Below are positions 1-13,500 of a DNA stretch of 64,000 nt, one piece after another. The notes under the pieces are model-generated. The model saw only the letters and a list, made by a program, of their open reading frames with translations, did no database searches and had not been told where the DNA came from. Position 1 is the stretch's first letter. Every line of letters starts with the position of its first letter. The position numbers and the translations under genes are program-made. Origin of the DNA: Echinometra lucunter (taxonomy: Eukaryota; Echinodermata; Echinoidea; Camarodonta; Echinometridae); assembly GCA_029962745.1 (NCBI GenBank), contig CM057166.1, positions 1,486,574-1,550,573 of the forward strand, given 5' to 3'.

Positions 1-210
1 ACCAATCAAATTGTTATGAAATTAGCTCAAAATATGACATCGCAAGTAAGTATGCACAACTATTTGCAAAACTCTCTTTTTTTTGAGCATTAGGGCATTA
101 ATACGCTTCTCATTATCATAAGTGGCACAGTTTTCCATGCCACATGTAAACACTAAAAAAATGTGGAGCTTGTCACAAGGGGTTTGCTGCTGGTATCTAA
201 ATGAGCCTTT
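1..210 (-). mobile_element. AAGGCTTG-type MITE, partial (window edge)
   Basis: It shares the internal motifs ACCAATCAAATT..., a CTCTTTTTTTTGAG-type segment and GGTTTGCTGCTGG with the copies at 11760 and 29815, and ends in ATGAGCCTTT at 210, the family terminus. The other end lies beyond the left edge. Confidence 0.6.
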
Positions 211-345
211 AGAATGCTGCATTGAGGATCAAATCTAGCTGCTAAAAATGACTGTGAACTTCAAATGAATGAAATATTGTTCACAAAGAACTTTACAATA
301 TGCAACAGAAGGCTGATTTACCCGATCCCTGCTTCACAAACTTAC

Positions 346-1470
346 CTTCATTGCTGTTTCTACATCAAAGTCCACATCCTTGTCCTTGGTCTGGAAGGGA
401 GGAAACAAAGAGTACATTTGGAATTACAATATTTGGAAACATAAAGAATTCAAGGGTATTGCTGGTCAACTGTAAGCCTACATATGTGGCTAGTAGACTG
501 TCTAAAATGGCCACAATAACAAAACTTTTTTTTTCTGTTCCTCTTTTTAAAAAAATGTTTATCTAGAAGTTATAAAGTGAAATAGACAGCTCTTATTTAT
601 CTTTAAGGGAATCTATAACTTACAAGCTTAGCTTTTTAAACAGATTCCCTCATATTTCACCACAAATTCACTTGTCTGATTTCATCTAAAACACCATGCA
701 ATTGTATTATCATTTTTATGTGTTACATCGATCGTATTTGTTTACATTTATAATGAACAATTTATTTATGCATTATAATTGTTCATGCCTTATTATGTAA
801 TGATTGTGAAATATGAAACTAAACTGAAACCGAAACTGTAACTGAACCTGAAATACAAATACGAACTAACCAATATGAATGGAACTAATTTATATGAATA
901 GACATAGAATTCTATCCACATTATAAAGAGACAGAACATAATGGATCTTACAAATATGTATTAGCAAATGTTTGGCAACTATGAATACCTGACAAACATA
1001 TTCACAGGAATAAATGCAGACAGACTCCATAAAATGGGGGGGGGGGGGGAGAACAAGCAGCAATTAGGTTCAAACGGCAAAGCAAGAAACAACTTTACCA
1101 CTTGAATAACCACGAGCTTAAAGTAGGAAAATATTTGGAATGGAACTTACCATGATAAATTCATCTAGTTTGTTTGTATCCTTGAGTTTGGTGTAGCAGT
1201 TGAGTAGGAGAGTAGTGTGATCTTCATTTGCAATGGACTGTTTGTGCAGCTCCTGAAGGTAAGCTGTCAGGTTGTGTATCCTCTGAGCATCTAAGAACTG
1301 GAGTAGGGAGAAAGAAATTAGATTTTGGATTCGTAAGAAGATCATTCAAAAGCGCAACTGGATAGACCAATACTATGTGGAGATGTTATGCATGCACCTC
1401 AATCTCACTCAAAATTTCTCTTCAAAGCTGAAACAGCTTGCCTGTCTACACTTTTGCAAGCACTGTCGTT

Positions 1471-1553
<83 letters not shown>

Positions 1554-4500
1554 TACCGTCACCATCGCTACCACCATCAAAATAATCATCAAGACTGCCT
1601 GACTGCCATCGCATCACCATCATGGGGAGGGCGCTATGACTAGGAAAGGAGGGCACTATCGCAAGGAACCTGTAGAAACACAATTTTTTCAGAGCTCCCA
1701 AGTTTTTGCTTTATTCTGAGCTTTTCCCACAACAGTCGATCATCTTTAATTGGATGCAACTTTCATTTGGATTCATTGTATATTTTGGCTGCTTTTCGGA
1801 TGATATCCCTCAAACTGCCAGAGAAATTTCCTGAGTGTTTTTCATTGGTATTATACCAGTGAAAAACCATATAGAGAATATACATGCTGTATGCACACAA
1901 TGACTCAAATTTATCCCTCACAAAGCCATCGGAGATGCAGATGCTGAAGGACATACGGCAACAATGCCAATCTTTGATACATTACTAGCTAAAATGTAGG
2001 CCGTAAGTATCAGAGTTGATGCAACTGAAGAGGAAATGAAGGCACCGGTAGTGGAGAACCATCACTGGGATTTGGATAATGGTTTTTCTTACATGGAAAC
2101 ATAAATATCCTCCACCACTGAAGAAACTTTTAATCGCAACAAAAGAAACAACATCGTGTTACAAAATGTGCCTAAGAAGATGTTAAGGGCCACACAGTGG
2201 ATTGTTCTGTGTACGACCATTCACTAGCAACCCAGGTGCTAGGACTATAACATTCCATGGAGATAGAAAGTGTGCATCACATACTCACTGATGGTTCAAG
2301 TAGCACTGATTCATCATGGCAATAAATGGGAGAGACCAAGATCAATCCCTGTAATTTCCTACTTTACCACAACCAAGAGACATTTCTTCATGTAGCATCA
2401 CTGAAAGGGAAATTGCTTTAAAAATATCTGATTCTCGTATCTCCATCAGTGATGAAGTCCATCCTTCGACTCATAAGGAACACAAAATATTGATGAAGAA
2501 AGTTTGCGAGCTTCAACAAGCAGGTAACTTTGCCTTTATCCCCTGGTCAGTACCTTGCATCATCAAATACAAAGTTGGAAAAAGAGACGAGCCTGGTTTT
2601 TTTACAAACCCTCAGAGTCGGTGATCTATAAGCTGCTACATTCTGAACAGAGCATCTGAGGCTGTTTCACTTTTCCTTAATACTCATGTACAACCGTTGA
2701 TAAGGAAAACGTGATTAACAGATATGTATTTCTAAAGGGAGCAGCAATATTGTGAATCCCAAATGGTGGTTGATATAAAGCATGAAATCTCTTTTTTTAT
2801 CTTATATTTCCCAAATTCTCATCGCATATTGTTGCTGTAATTATTTTCTACGTGCTCCAACAAAATTATTATGTGGTGTCAAAAGTGATTTTTAGTAATT
2901 TTCTGTTTTACCCTCTTCTTAAGATATATGTAAACAATTTGTTTTAGGATACAAATACTATAATGCCTAAGTCTGCAATGATCCATAAGCTGAAGAAAAC
3001 TGCTGATGTATTTTCAAACTTAAGAAAGACGAGATATTAGATGAGTGTTAAAGTTTTATCACGGTGACGGTTTTATGTGGTTTAAGAATTAAAGTTAAAC
3101 AGAAGGAAGTACCTAACTATTACAGAATTAGAACGTACATGTAGCTATACCTTGTTTACAAGAAACACATCTACATCACCATTACCATAATCATCACCAC
3201 CACCACCATCATAATAATCATCACCATCATCACCACAACCATTATACTCAGCCATTAATTAGCACTTTCACTATCACCATCTACATCCATATCAACACCA
3301 GCATCACCAAATCTTCTCCCATCACCAGCACCAGCGGCATCAGTCATGCGCTCACCTTCCGGATGACATACGATGGTTCAAGTCTCCCTATGGTCTTCTT
3401 GTACTGTGCTATAGCTCCATCGTGATCACCCTTGCTGTACAGGTGGTCTCCGTACTGAGTAAAGATGTCAATCAGTCCATCGTAGTCATAATGCTGGCTC
3501 TTGGCAAGGCTGCATATCAAAATACATAGTGCGCATGTGATTCAATTAACTCACAGCAGTACAGTGCTCTCTTTTTTAAAAGTGAGATTTTCCCATTATC
3601 TCTTGATCCAGAATGTTATAAGAAACACATTATAGAGGAGTAGAAAGAGCTCATTTAGTCTATTTCTAATGCAGTACAATGTCCGGTGTAAATATAAGAG
3701 CAATTTGATTGTAGCTGAACATATACTTTCTAACTTGACAATGCCATGTAGAATTCATATTCACTATTTTCTTGGTTCAAATTGTTGATTTCTCTGTTAA
3801 ATTTTGCAATTTTCATTCAAAGTGGTTATGTCATATACTTTTTTATTCTTTAAAACAATATAGAAGTGGATGATAAGAATAAATGTTGCCAATTTGAGGA
3901 GGAAAAGCTGACTAAATTAGATCATCGAAAATTATCTGTACAGCTATGGGTTTAAAGTTTTGGTACCATTAATGTGTAATTTGGTGGTAAAAAGTGTTAT
4001 TTGTTTTGACATTTGACTTAAGAACATTTGCTGTCAGAACACGAGTAGTTAGAGTGGCCTTTCATGCCTAAATTCACAATGTGAATTACCATTCAGGAAT
4101 GTGGTCTAAGCCTTAAAAAAAGGAAAATATAATGGATGTAATCAAGACCAAGACAAAGGTGATCAAAAAGACGTTTTTATAACCAATAGTAAACAAGCTG
4201 CTTAACGGGTACACGATGATCTGGGTTTAATTCACCCATACACGTTCAGGCCATGTCAATCTGTCTTTTGTATGGGGTAAGATGATACCCATTGGAAAAG
4301 AAGAACTTTTATCTTCCACTTATATCTGATTTCCTTTTCTGGAACCCTTGTAGAGTACTATACTTACTTGATGGCCATGACATAGAGGTTCTTCTTGAAC
4401 AACATTTCAAGTTTGGTCTGTGTGTCTTTCTCCTGGAGTTGATAGAGCTACAAAGCGAGAAATAAAAAAGTGAAACAAAAGGAAGCAAGCAACTTTATAC

Positions 4501-7500
4501 ATGTATCATCATCACCATCATCATCAATAGTGATCTGTCAGATGACAGGTTTGTTGACCTTCTTATTTCCACATCAAATTTTAACTCTCCACCACAAAAC
4601 GATTTGTAAGTTGGAAAATTTGCATTTTTATGTTTTAACATGTTTGAAAGCTTGGACTCTGACCTTTTGAATGATATAGCTTGCCTTGTCTTGGCCATGC
4701 AAACCTTTTGAAATTACAATAAGAATGAGAGCTTGTGAGACAGGCTAATCGCAAGAATAATAGAGAAAACAGGATGTAAAGACTAAAGAGGGGTGACCAT
4801 TCACGAGTGCCCTGTTGGTGTCATGCTGTCTGTCTCATTAAAAGGTTGAATGAAAACTCTTTAGTATTGACTCTGAAGGGATTATCATATTACGCTCAAT
4901 CTTGTACTAGTTGCTAAGATTGCTAGAATTTGAAAGGCAGAATAATTACTGAGTTGTGTACACATTTCAATGTGTAGATTTTCACCCAGCATGCTGTCAT
5001 AACCCCCCCCCCCCCATGGTAATTTCAAATCAAAGAAAAATAATAAAAGCACATTTCTACATTGCAGATGGGCCCTAAAGCTGGAAAGATGGTAGATTAA
5101 CAGATGAAATGCCAGAAAATTATAAAAATCAACTTTTCAACCACAACCTCTCTATTTTAGCTGTGTACTTAAAAAAAACTCCATTGCAACTTATTGGTTG
5201 TTTTGTGGTGGAGGGTCACAAATGATGTCTTTCCAAGGGCTATTGTCAGTCGCTACATTTCACTTTAGCCTGCTACTCCAGTCTCTTATGACAGCATCAA
5301 AGAACCATTTATGAGGTCTTCGTTTAGACTTCTCTCCACACAGACAACCTTCTATGAATCTAATCATTACCTGTACGCTACCATGATGCAATATGTGTCC
5401 CAACCATTTTTAAATAGTGAAGATATGCATACAGCGATAATGATAGCTAAAAGAATTTGATTCTATTAAATAACACTTGTACAAGTCTTCAGAGGTTAGC
5501 ATATCCCAGGTATTCAGGCAGTGGAATCACACAAAGAATTTCAAAGTAATTTAAAATTCAAATGAGGTATCGAACCCGAATCCCTATAAAAGGGCCCGCG
5601 TTTCGTGCGGTATTCATCTTTTACTTTTGTGCAGGCAGTGACTATAGTTCAAGTTTATCGTACATCTCATCTACATGTCATGGCCAGTGAAGAAGACGTC
5701 CAGCCAGATCAACCAGAGCCGCACCTCCCCGAAGGGGAGGATTTGAACCATCGACTAAATTTTCCGCTGCCTTAGAATTCAGTTGATTTGAACCATCGAC
5801 TGAATTCTCAGGCAGCGGAAATTAGGCGGCTTACCGAGACGTTGTACCGGTACTTTGACCGTGAGGGTCCAGCTCCAAGTGAGCATGACAGACGTGCTCG
5901 GCATGCTGTCCATCAGCATCCCGATCATCCTCCGGATGATGATATCTTGAGCATCCTTGCCGGGCCCACAGATATGGACACCATGTCAGAGGACGGGTTT
6001 GCAGGGATAACCCCAGTACCTCACTACGATCCAGATGTCGAATTCGAACCCACAACAGAATTTAACATCCAGGAAGATGTCGATATCTACGATACAGGAA
6101 TTAATCTAGGCCCAGCTAAGTTTGAGAAACTAGCAGAGAGGGTTACCAAATCGGTAACTCTGCCCCCTAAGAAGGAGAGTCTAGAAAAGATATCATCCCG
6201 ATATCTCAGTAATACTCCAGAAGCTTGTACCCCACACATGGTACCTGAAATATGGAATACTATTTCAAGTAGAGCCCGTTCAATTGATGTTCAAATTCAG
6301 AAGCTGCAGCACAATGTTGTGCAAGGTCTTCTCCCCTATGGGGAAATTCTCCAAGAATTGCATGCGGCATCTGCCGAGAAGAGGCCAATCAACGTAGAAC
6401 GCATTAAGGAATTTTCCCTTGACGGCCTCACTTTAAGCGGTCACGCTTCATATGAAATGAGCATGCATCGTAGGGCGGAGATGAAGCCCTACCTACACCC
6501 CAAATACAGGGGTTTGTGTAACAGATCCGTTGGATGAGAAGCTGTATGGGAAAGACTTGCAAAATACCCTTAAAAATGTCGCTGAGGTGTACAATGTTGG
6601 GCAAAAAGTTTCGCACCACGGGAAAGCTCCAAGCCATTACCAAACCCAGAAGAAGAATGCCGATCAGTCTCGCAACCAGCATCGTCGTGAATTTAAGTCA
6701 CAACGTTCATCCCAATGGACTTGGAGTCGTTCTCGAGCTCCAGCAATGGTGTCTCGACCACCGCCATCACCTCCACGCTTTCTGTCGGCTCAGAATCGTC
6801 GCAACCCTACATCATCGGCTAACTTTGGGCAGACAAAAAAGTAGTGAGTACCCCAACTCTCGTTGCGGGAAGACTCAGGTTTTTCAAAGATGCTTGGTCT
6901 CAGATCACTTCCGACCCATGAATCCTGAAATCCATTTCAGGCTACAGAATAGATTTTATATCTGTTCCTTTTCAATAAAGGCCTAGTCATCCATGTAATG
7001 TTCCATTTACGCAGGAGGAGAAAATTGCAATCAACAAAGAAATTACCGATCTCCTCGAGAAACAAGCAAAAAGAGAAATTCTCATGTGATTGCAAGTATT
7101 TGTCAACAATATTTGCTGTTAACAAGAAATCTGGCGGCCTGAGACCAATAATCAATTTGAAAAACTTGAATAAATTTGTGATATACGAACATTTCAAAAT
7201 GGAACATTTCAGATTGGTCAAAGATTTAATTATTCCTAATGATTTTCTGACTACAATTGATCTTAAAGATGCATATTTTTCCATACCAAATGAATCTAGC
7301 CAACACGGCTACCTTTCTTTTTCATGGGAGAAAAAGTTTTTCTGTTTTCAGTGTCTTCCCTTTGGATTAAGCTCAGCACCCCGGATATTCACCAAAATTA
7401 TGAAACCCGTTATTGCCTCAGTTCGAGGAAGAGGCATAAGAGCAATGATTTATTCAGATGACATTTTAATTTTTGCTCGATCTAGACAGGAAAGCATAGA

Positions 7501-10500
7501 TAACACGTCATACGTGGTAAATTTGTTGTCACCTCTAGGCTTCACTATTAATTACGTTAGGTCAAGTTTAGTACCCTAAACTTCCATCACTTTTCTTGGT
7601 TTTATCGTCAATTCAATGCAAATGACGATCAGTGCACTATTTGAAAAGATTAGAGAAATTTTAATCGCTTGGAAATGCGATTCTTAGTAGCCAAGAAATC
7701 AAAATTAGGGACCTTGCAAAGTTTACTGACCTCATTGTTTCGTTTTTTGACGCCTTCCCCCCGGGCAAACTGCATTTTCATGTTCTTGAATTTGAGAAAA
7801 CGAAAGCTTTGCAAAAGTCAAATGATAATTTTGATGCCTATTTTGCGTTCGACACCTGTGTTCGCACAGAAATTCACTGGTGGCTTTCTAAAGCTCCAGA
7901 GGAATTTCAATCTTCTGTTCAACCTCCTCCCATTAGCATGGCAATATCGACAGATGCAAATAAATCGGTATGGGGTGCCTTTTCTCATGAAGATGATTCA
8001 TTCACTCAAGGCACTTGGTCCCCCAAACATCAGGATTTACATATTAATGCTCTAGAATTGCTTGCAATACAGAATGCACTATTGTCTCTGTATGGCACAT
8101 GCATGAACAAACACATTCATGTTAAATCTGATAACAGTACTGCCGATTCCTACATTAACAATTTAGGCGGGAATGTACCAAGCCTAAATACTGTGTCTGC
8201 AAAAATTTGGTGTAGGTGCCTGGAGTCAAACAATTGGCTTTCTGCATCTCATGTATCTGGCACCGATAATTGTACAGCTGACGTACTATCCTGCAGGGAC
8301 GTTAATAAAGAGTTGTTTCTTGCTCCTCATATTTTCAAGTCATTATTAAACAAACTTCAACTTATACCAGATGTAGATCTGTTTGCATCAAGATTTAACA
8401 ATCAACTACCCAAATACGTTTCATGGAAACAAGACTCCGAGGCAATAGCTGTCGATGCCTTCTCTTTGTCATGGGAAAATGTATTTCCTTACATGTTTCC
8501 CCCTTTTTGTCTCCTCTCTAGGGTTCTCAACAAGGTGCGAAAAGACAACACGAAACTGGCAATCCTTATTGCACCTGTATGGAAAGCGCACGTCTGGTTT
8601 CCATTAATCCTCGAACTCCTAGTTGCACAGCCCATTCTACTTCCAGAAGACAGCCTCGTACCCCACCCTCAACACATGCCCAAACTTCATCTAGCCACCC
8701 GGCTTATCTCCGCCAACAATGCAACTCAACAGGCATTTCGGAACACGCTGCCGAGCTCATTGAATTATCCTGGCGTCCAAGCACAAACAAACAGTATGAA
8801 TCTGCATGGCAGAAATGGCATAAATGGTGTGATGAACGGTCGAATTAATTTGTACAACCCCTCTATATATAACGTAAATTTCCTTGGCCATCAACATTCT
8901 TTAGGAAAATCCTATTCAACTCTTAACTCTTATCGCTCAGCCCTTTCGTCTATTTTACCGACGATCAACAGGTTTTCTGCTGGAAAACATCCTCTTGTTG
9001 TTCGCCTGTTAAAAGGTGTTTTTAATAAAGATCCTCCTAAACCTAAGTACCATCATACGCGGAATGTATCCTCTGTGTTAGATTATCTTTCTTCACTTCC
9101 AGAAAATGGGAACTTGTCTCTACTTAGTTTGAGCCAAAAGTTACTAGCTTTAACGGCTCTTGTTTCTGCTCAACAGACACAAACTCTGATGTATCTAGAC
9201 ATAAATTCCTTGCAGATATCTGAGAACCTTGCTGTATTTCATATCAGGGAACTACTAAGAACTTCAACACCCCAAAAGGGTATCAACAAGCAAGTTGTAA
9301 AACTACCAGCATATCCCGCTAATCCTAAGCTTTGCGTAATGTCGACTCTGAAAGAATATATCAAACATACTGAACCTCTGAGGAAAGAAAGCAAAGAAAC
9401 TAAACTCTTCATCTCCTCACGAAAACCTCACAAATCTGGTACTATGTGTACTTTAGCACAGTGGATGAAATCCATGCTGTCAGCATCGGGTATTGATACA
9501 AACATCTTTTCTGCCCATAGCTTTTGTAGCGCATCAACTTCATCAGCTTTTGCTCAAGGCGTAACCCTTAACGAAATTATAAAGACTGCTGACTGGTCTA
9601 ATGCTAGGACCTTTTCAGAATTCTATCTAAAACCTTCTCATAATTCATTTGGTGTGACGATCCTCAACAGTGCGTCGAATAACCATAATTCATGATTATG
9701 ATTATACATTCTGTTACAAAGGATAGTTTATCCATGTACTGATATTTTTGCTGCGAATCGCAGATTGCAAATGAATGTCAAATGTAGTATTTACTAGTAT
9801 GATACTCTTGATTTAAACAAAAAACAAAAACGAAAAACAAAATTTTCAGCCAATGTGGTTTCATTCCTTGTGCTAAACACCGTTTATCTCTTTTGTATGT
9901 TTATTTGGACAAACAACAAAAAGAAAGAAAGAAAGAAATTATTAACAAAAAAAAGGGGGGGGATACGTCCCGACTCACAAATCGCAAGGATTTGTCGTGT
10001 TATCATGTCAATGGTTGACCGGTTTAGAAGTTGGTCTCTTAAATGTATCATGTGTAAACGAAGTCAGTTTATCATGTTCTTGATACATCATATTAGATAA
10101 TGAAGGCATGAAATAAAATTCAAGAAATAAAGGAATTATGTGAAATGTATGTTTTTTTATTCTTGGAAACATGCTATCTTCTGTGCGTGATTGCTTTGAA
10201 GATGCTGACCTCTGAAGACTTGTACGAGTGTTATGTAATAGAATTCCTAAATTGTACAAGTTAAAATGAAGTATAATTAGAATTCTATTTAATAATAAGA
10301 AATACAAGTCGAAGAGGTCCCATCCTTTTATGGCCAAAAGGAATTGCTCTTCTTTTTCCCTCCCATATGGTACACAGTGCACAGAAGATGACAAATCATT
10401 TTGCCTCTCTAAACATGATTGCTTATACAGCAGTCTACATGTAATTTGGTGAATGTGACAGAGGTTGATGAGTTTGATTCAGAACTTGTCGTTTTATAAA

Positions 10501-13500
10501 ATTGCTTGTTGTAAAGAAATAGAGCCTTTTGTGCATGAGTGAATTCTCAATTATGATGCAATATGGCTGTGATAGATTGCTTGTGAGGATGTGCTGAATT
10601 GTTGATACAGTGTAAGTTTGATTAATTCATGAATGAACACAATTACAGTGTTTCCTCTTTTCATAAGAGAATAAACCTATTCTTTAGCTTCTTTCTTCCT
10701 TCTTCTTTCTATTTTCTCAACTTTGAACGATGAATACCGCACAAAACGCAGGCCCTTTTATAGGGATTCGGGTTCGATACCTCATTTGAATTTTAAATTA
10801 CTTTGAAATTCTTTGTGTGATTCCACTGCCTAAACACCTGGGATATGCTAACCTCTTCGACTTGTACTTCTTATTATTAAATAAAATTCTAATTATACTT
10901 CATTTTAGCTTGTATAATTTAGGAATTATAAATGCCTCCATTGATATAGCTAGTAAACTGAAGTTTACATGTGAAAAGTTTCAAGCAACAAATTACAGAC
11001 ATAAATCAACAATCATCTATTTTTTCTTTAAGGCTAAAAACTGCAAAGATGTTTAAATATCGATAAACTTATAATGTCTAGTCACACCTAATGCAACGTC
11101 CATGAAGAGGGAGGAAAAACATTCTCATGAAATGACCTCACCGCAAGAACACTGAAAACAGAGTACTGGCGTACTTACTTTCCTGTCTCCACCCAGCACA
11201 TAGAGGGAGCCCCACTCTTGAATGATGTCGAGCACTTCGGGAACTGGTGCAGAATAAGCTGGAGGAGAGATTAATAATAATGAATGATAATTGATAGATA
11301 ATCACCTGAACTGTTCACATATGTCGAAATGAAAGACTCAGCCAACATAATTTTGTAATTCATTGGTAATTTGAGACATTTGATAGCCCACATGGTCTCA
11401 TCAATAGTTACATTGCCATATGAATTTTCAAAACTGGACATCCAGTTATCCCTGAGGCAAGGTCCCAGAAGCAGATGGATGCATAAACAATCAGTCAACG
11501 TCTTTCAGTGCTCATCAATACCCTTTATACCATAGTCATACCATACTACCAGTCATAGTCCCCGGCATGTACAAATAGGGGTGGGGGATGGGGGGGATTA
11601 GACCTTGACCTTACCAATAAACTTATTCTGAATGTCATAGACAGTCACTGTGTCCATCACTCTGGATACACCTTCCCTGTATGATACAAAGATGAAGAAG
11701 GGATAATGATAATGTCAATTGTAAGGAACCTAGAGAAAAAGAAGAGCCAATTCAGATTTAAGCTTGTTCACATATGACTCGGCAATCCCCCAGTGTTTTT
11801 GCGTGTAAATGAATGGTATATGAGGAGGAGAAAAAAAAACCCACTGAGGCATTTTTTTTTTTGCCTCCTGGTGGCAAAAAGGTGTTGACCAATCAAATTC
11901 TCATAAATTTAGTGAAAATTTTGGCAAGACTCTCTTTTCTTTGAGTGTGAACTGTGCATCTCATTATCATAAGTGGAGATGTAAAGACAAAAAAGTGGGG
12001 ATTTGCTGCTGGATATCTGAATAAGCATTTAAAATCCTGAAAAAAGCAATATGATGAATGAATCTCATTAACATTCAATACTAAGCAAAATATTACTTGC
12101 TCTCTTTTATTCAGATAAGTTATCTCTCCTGAATAATTTCTATCATATGTGTGAAGTAATACACACCAACCAATCTAAATGTACACGTGTATCTCTAAAT
12201 ATGCATGTTTACTTTTAATCCATAACAATCCAAACCTATTCCCTGTATGGAGTATCCATCTACGGTATTTATTTATCTATCCATCTATCTATCTATCAAC
12301 ATGTATATCTCTAAATATGCATGTTTACTTTCAATACATAACAATCCAAACCTATTCCCTGTATGGAGTATCCATCTACGGTATTTATTTATCTATCCAT
12401 CTATCTATCTACATGTATCTATGTATCTATCTACCTACTTATCCACATATAAACACATATATCCCCTCCCGCTCCCTCCCTCTCTCTCTCTCTCTCTCTC
12501 TCTGTACATTGCATCTGCCAGTCCACTGATCTATTCAGTACTTATGCCCTCTATCTATCTATGTAGCCATTTATCTTCTCTCTTTCTTTCTGTTATCTTC
12601 CTGCTGATCTATCTGTCTATCTGTTTATTTCTCACCCTGCAATCTGTCTTGGTATGGTCTTGTTGTCCTTTGTAACCACAACCAGGTACCCTCGGAAATA
12701 ATGGAGTATGGTCTTCCGCCCTTCGAATGCCAGGCATGGGCCACGCCCATCAGGCTGGTAGAAGTACACCGCCTAACAACAGATTAAAGATGATTTTTAT
12801 TTCTTTCAAATCTAACAAACAAAAAACCTAAAACAAAATATAAAATGATTTTGCGGTAAACTGTACATGTATGCTTATAGATCAGAGTGTAATGCGACTT
12901 TCTCTCATTCAAATTGACATTAACCCTTTCAACCCTGAGTCATTTGGGACGGCCGTGACCCTCACCCTGAATTATTTGCACACATAAAGCATATTTTGCT
13001 AAGTAAATGACTGAATACATTGCTAATAGGCCTACTATGTAAGATGAATTGTTTTTATGTTCAATTTGCCTTGGTACTAATGTATAATAATGATGATAAT
13101 CATAATTCATAAGGATAATCAACAATAGTAATTTTAGCTATAAAAATCATTTCTACATTCACTGACTGTGACACGCCCCCTTGGCTTTGTTTACTTCGAC
13201 GACCACGAACATGATCACCTATTCCAGCCCTAACCAGCATCCCAGCTGTTATTTTCCCCGCTGGTACCCTTGTGCACCTTCTTGTACAGCAGATAATTCA
13301 TTTTCTGTGTCCGTTTCATCTTCAAAATCACTGCTTTGACTATAATGAAACTTATCAATAGCTTCATCATAATCAGCAGATGTTTCACCTCAGATAATCG
13401 AACAAGAATCCTCGATCTGCAGAGCAGTATTTTTTGCCATTTTTGTCGTCCAAAACTTCCAAATCCAAGCCGTATTGCTGGGCTGGATCTCTCCACACCG

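Larger units (their letters stand above)
5460..10927 (+). mobile_element. DIRS-type tyrosine-recombinase retrotransposon in VPS11 intron 10
   Basis: A full-length DIRS element of about 5465 bp. Diagnostic structure: non-identical outer ends, inverted terminal repeats (5491-5618 and 10729-10856), an internal complementary region at 10208-10316 that joins the complements of both outer ends, and ORFs in DIRS order (ORF1/Gag-like, RT, RNase H, tyrosine recombinase). There is no target-site duplication beyond a shared ATT at each junction (5460-5462, 10925-10927). The contig 2 copy of the locus has the uninterrupted site at about 28990, which fixes the boundaries exactly. All ORFs are broken by frameshifts, stops or catalytic changes, so the copy cannot be autonomous. 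It lies antisense to VPS11. Confidence 0.96.

Noticed and set aside
1377..1701. Poly-His, poly-Ser and poly-Asp proteins
   Set aside because: Artefacts of the (CAT)n microsatellite in a VPS11 intron.
10008..10394. 128-codon minus-strand frame inside the DIRS element
   Set aside because: It overlaps the internal complementary region and has no similarity to any DIRS protein; chance frame.
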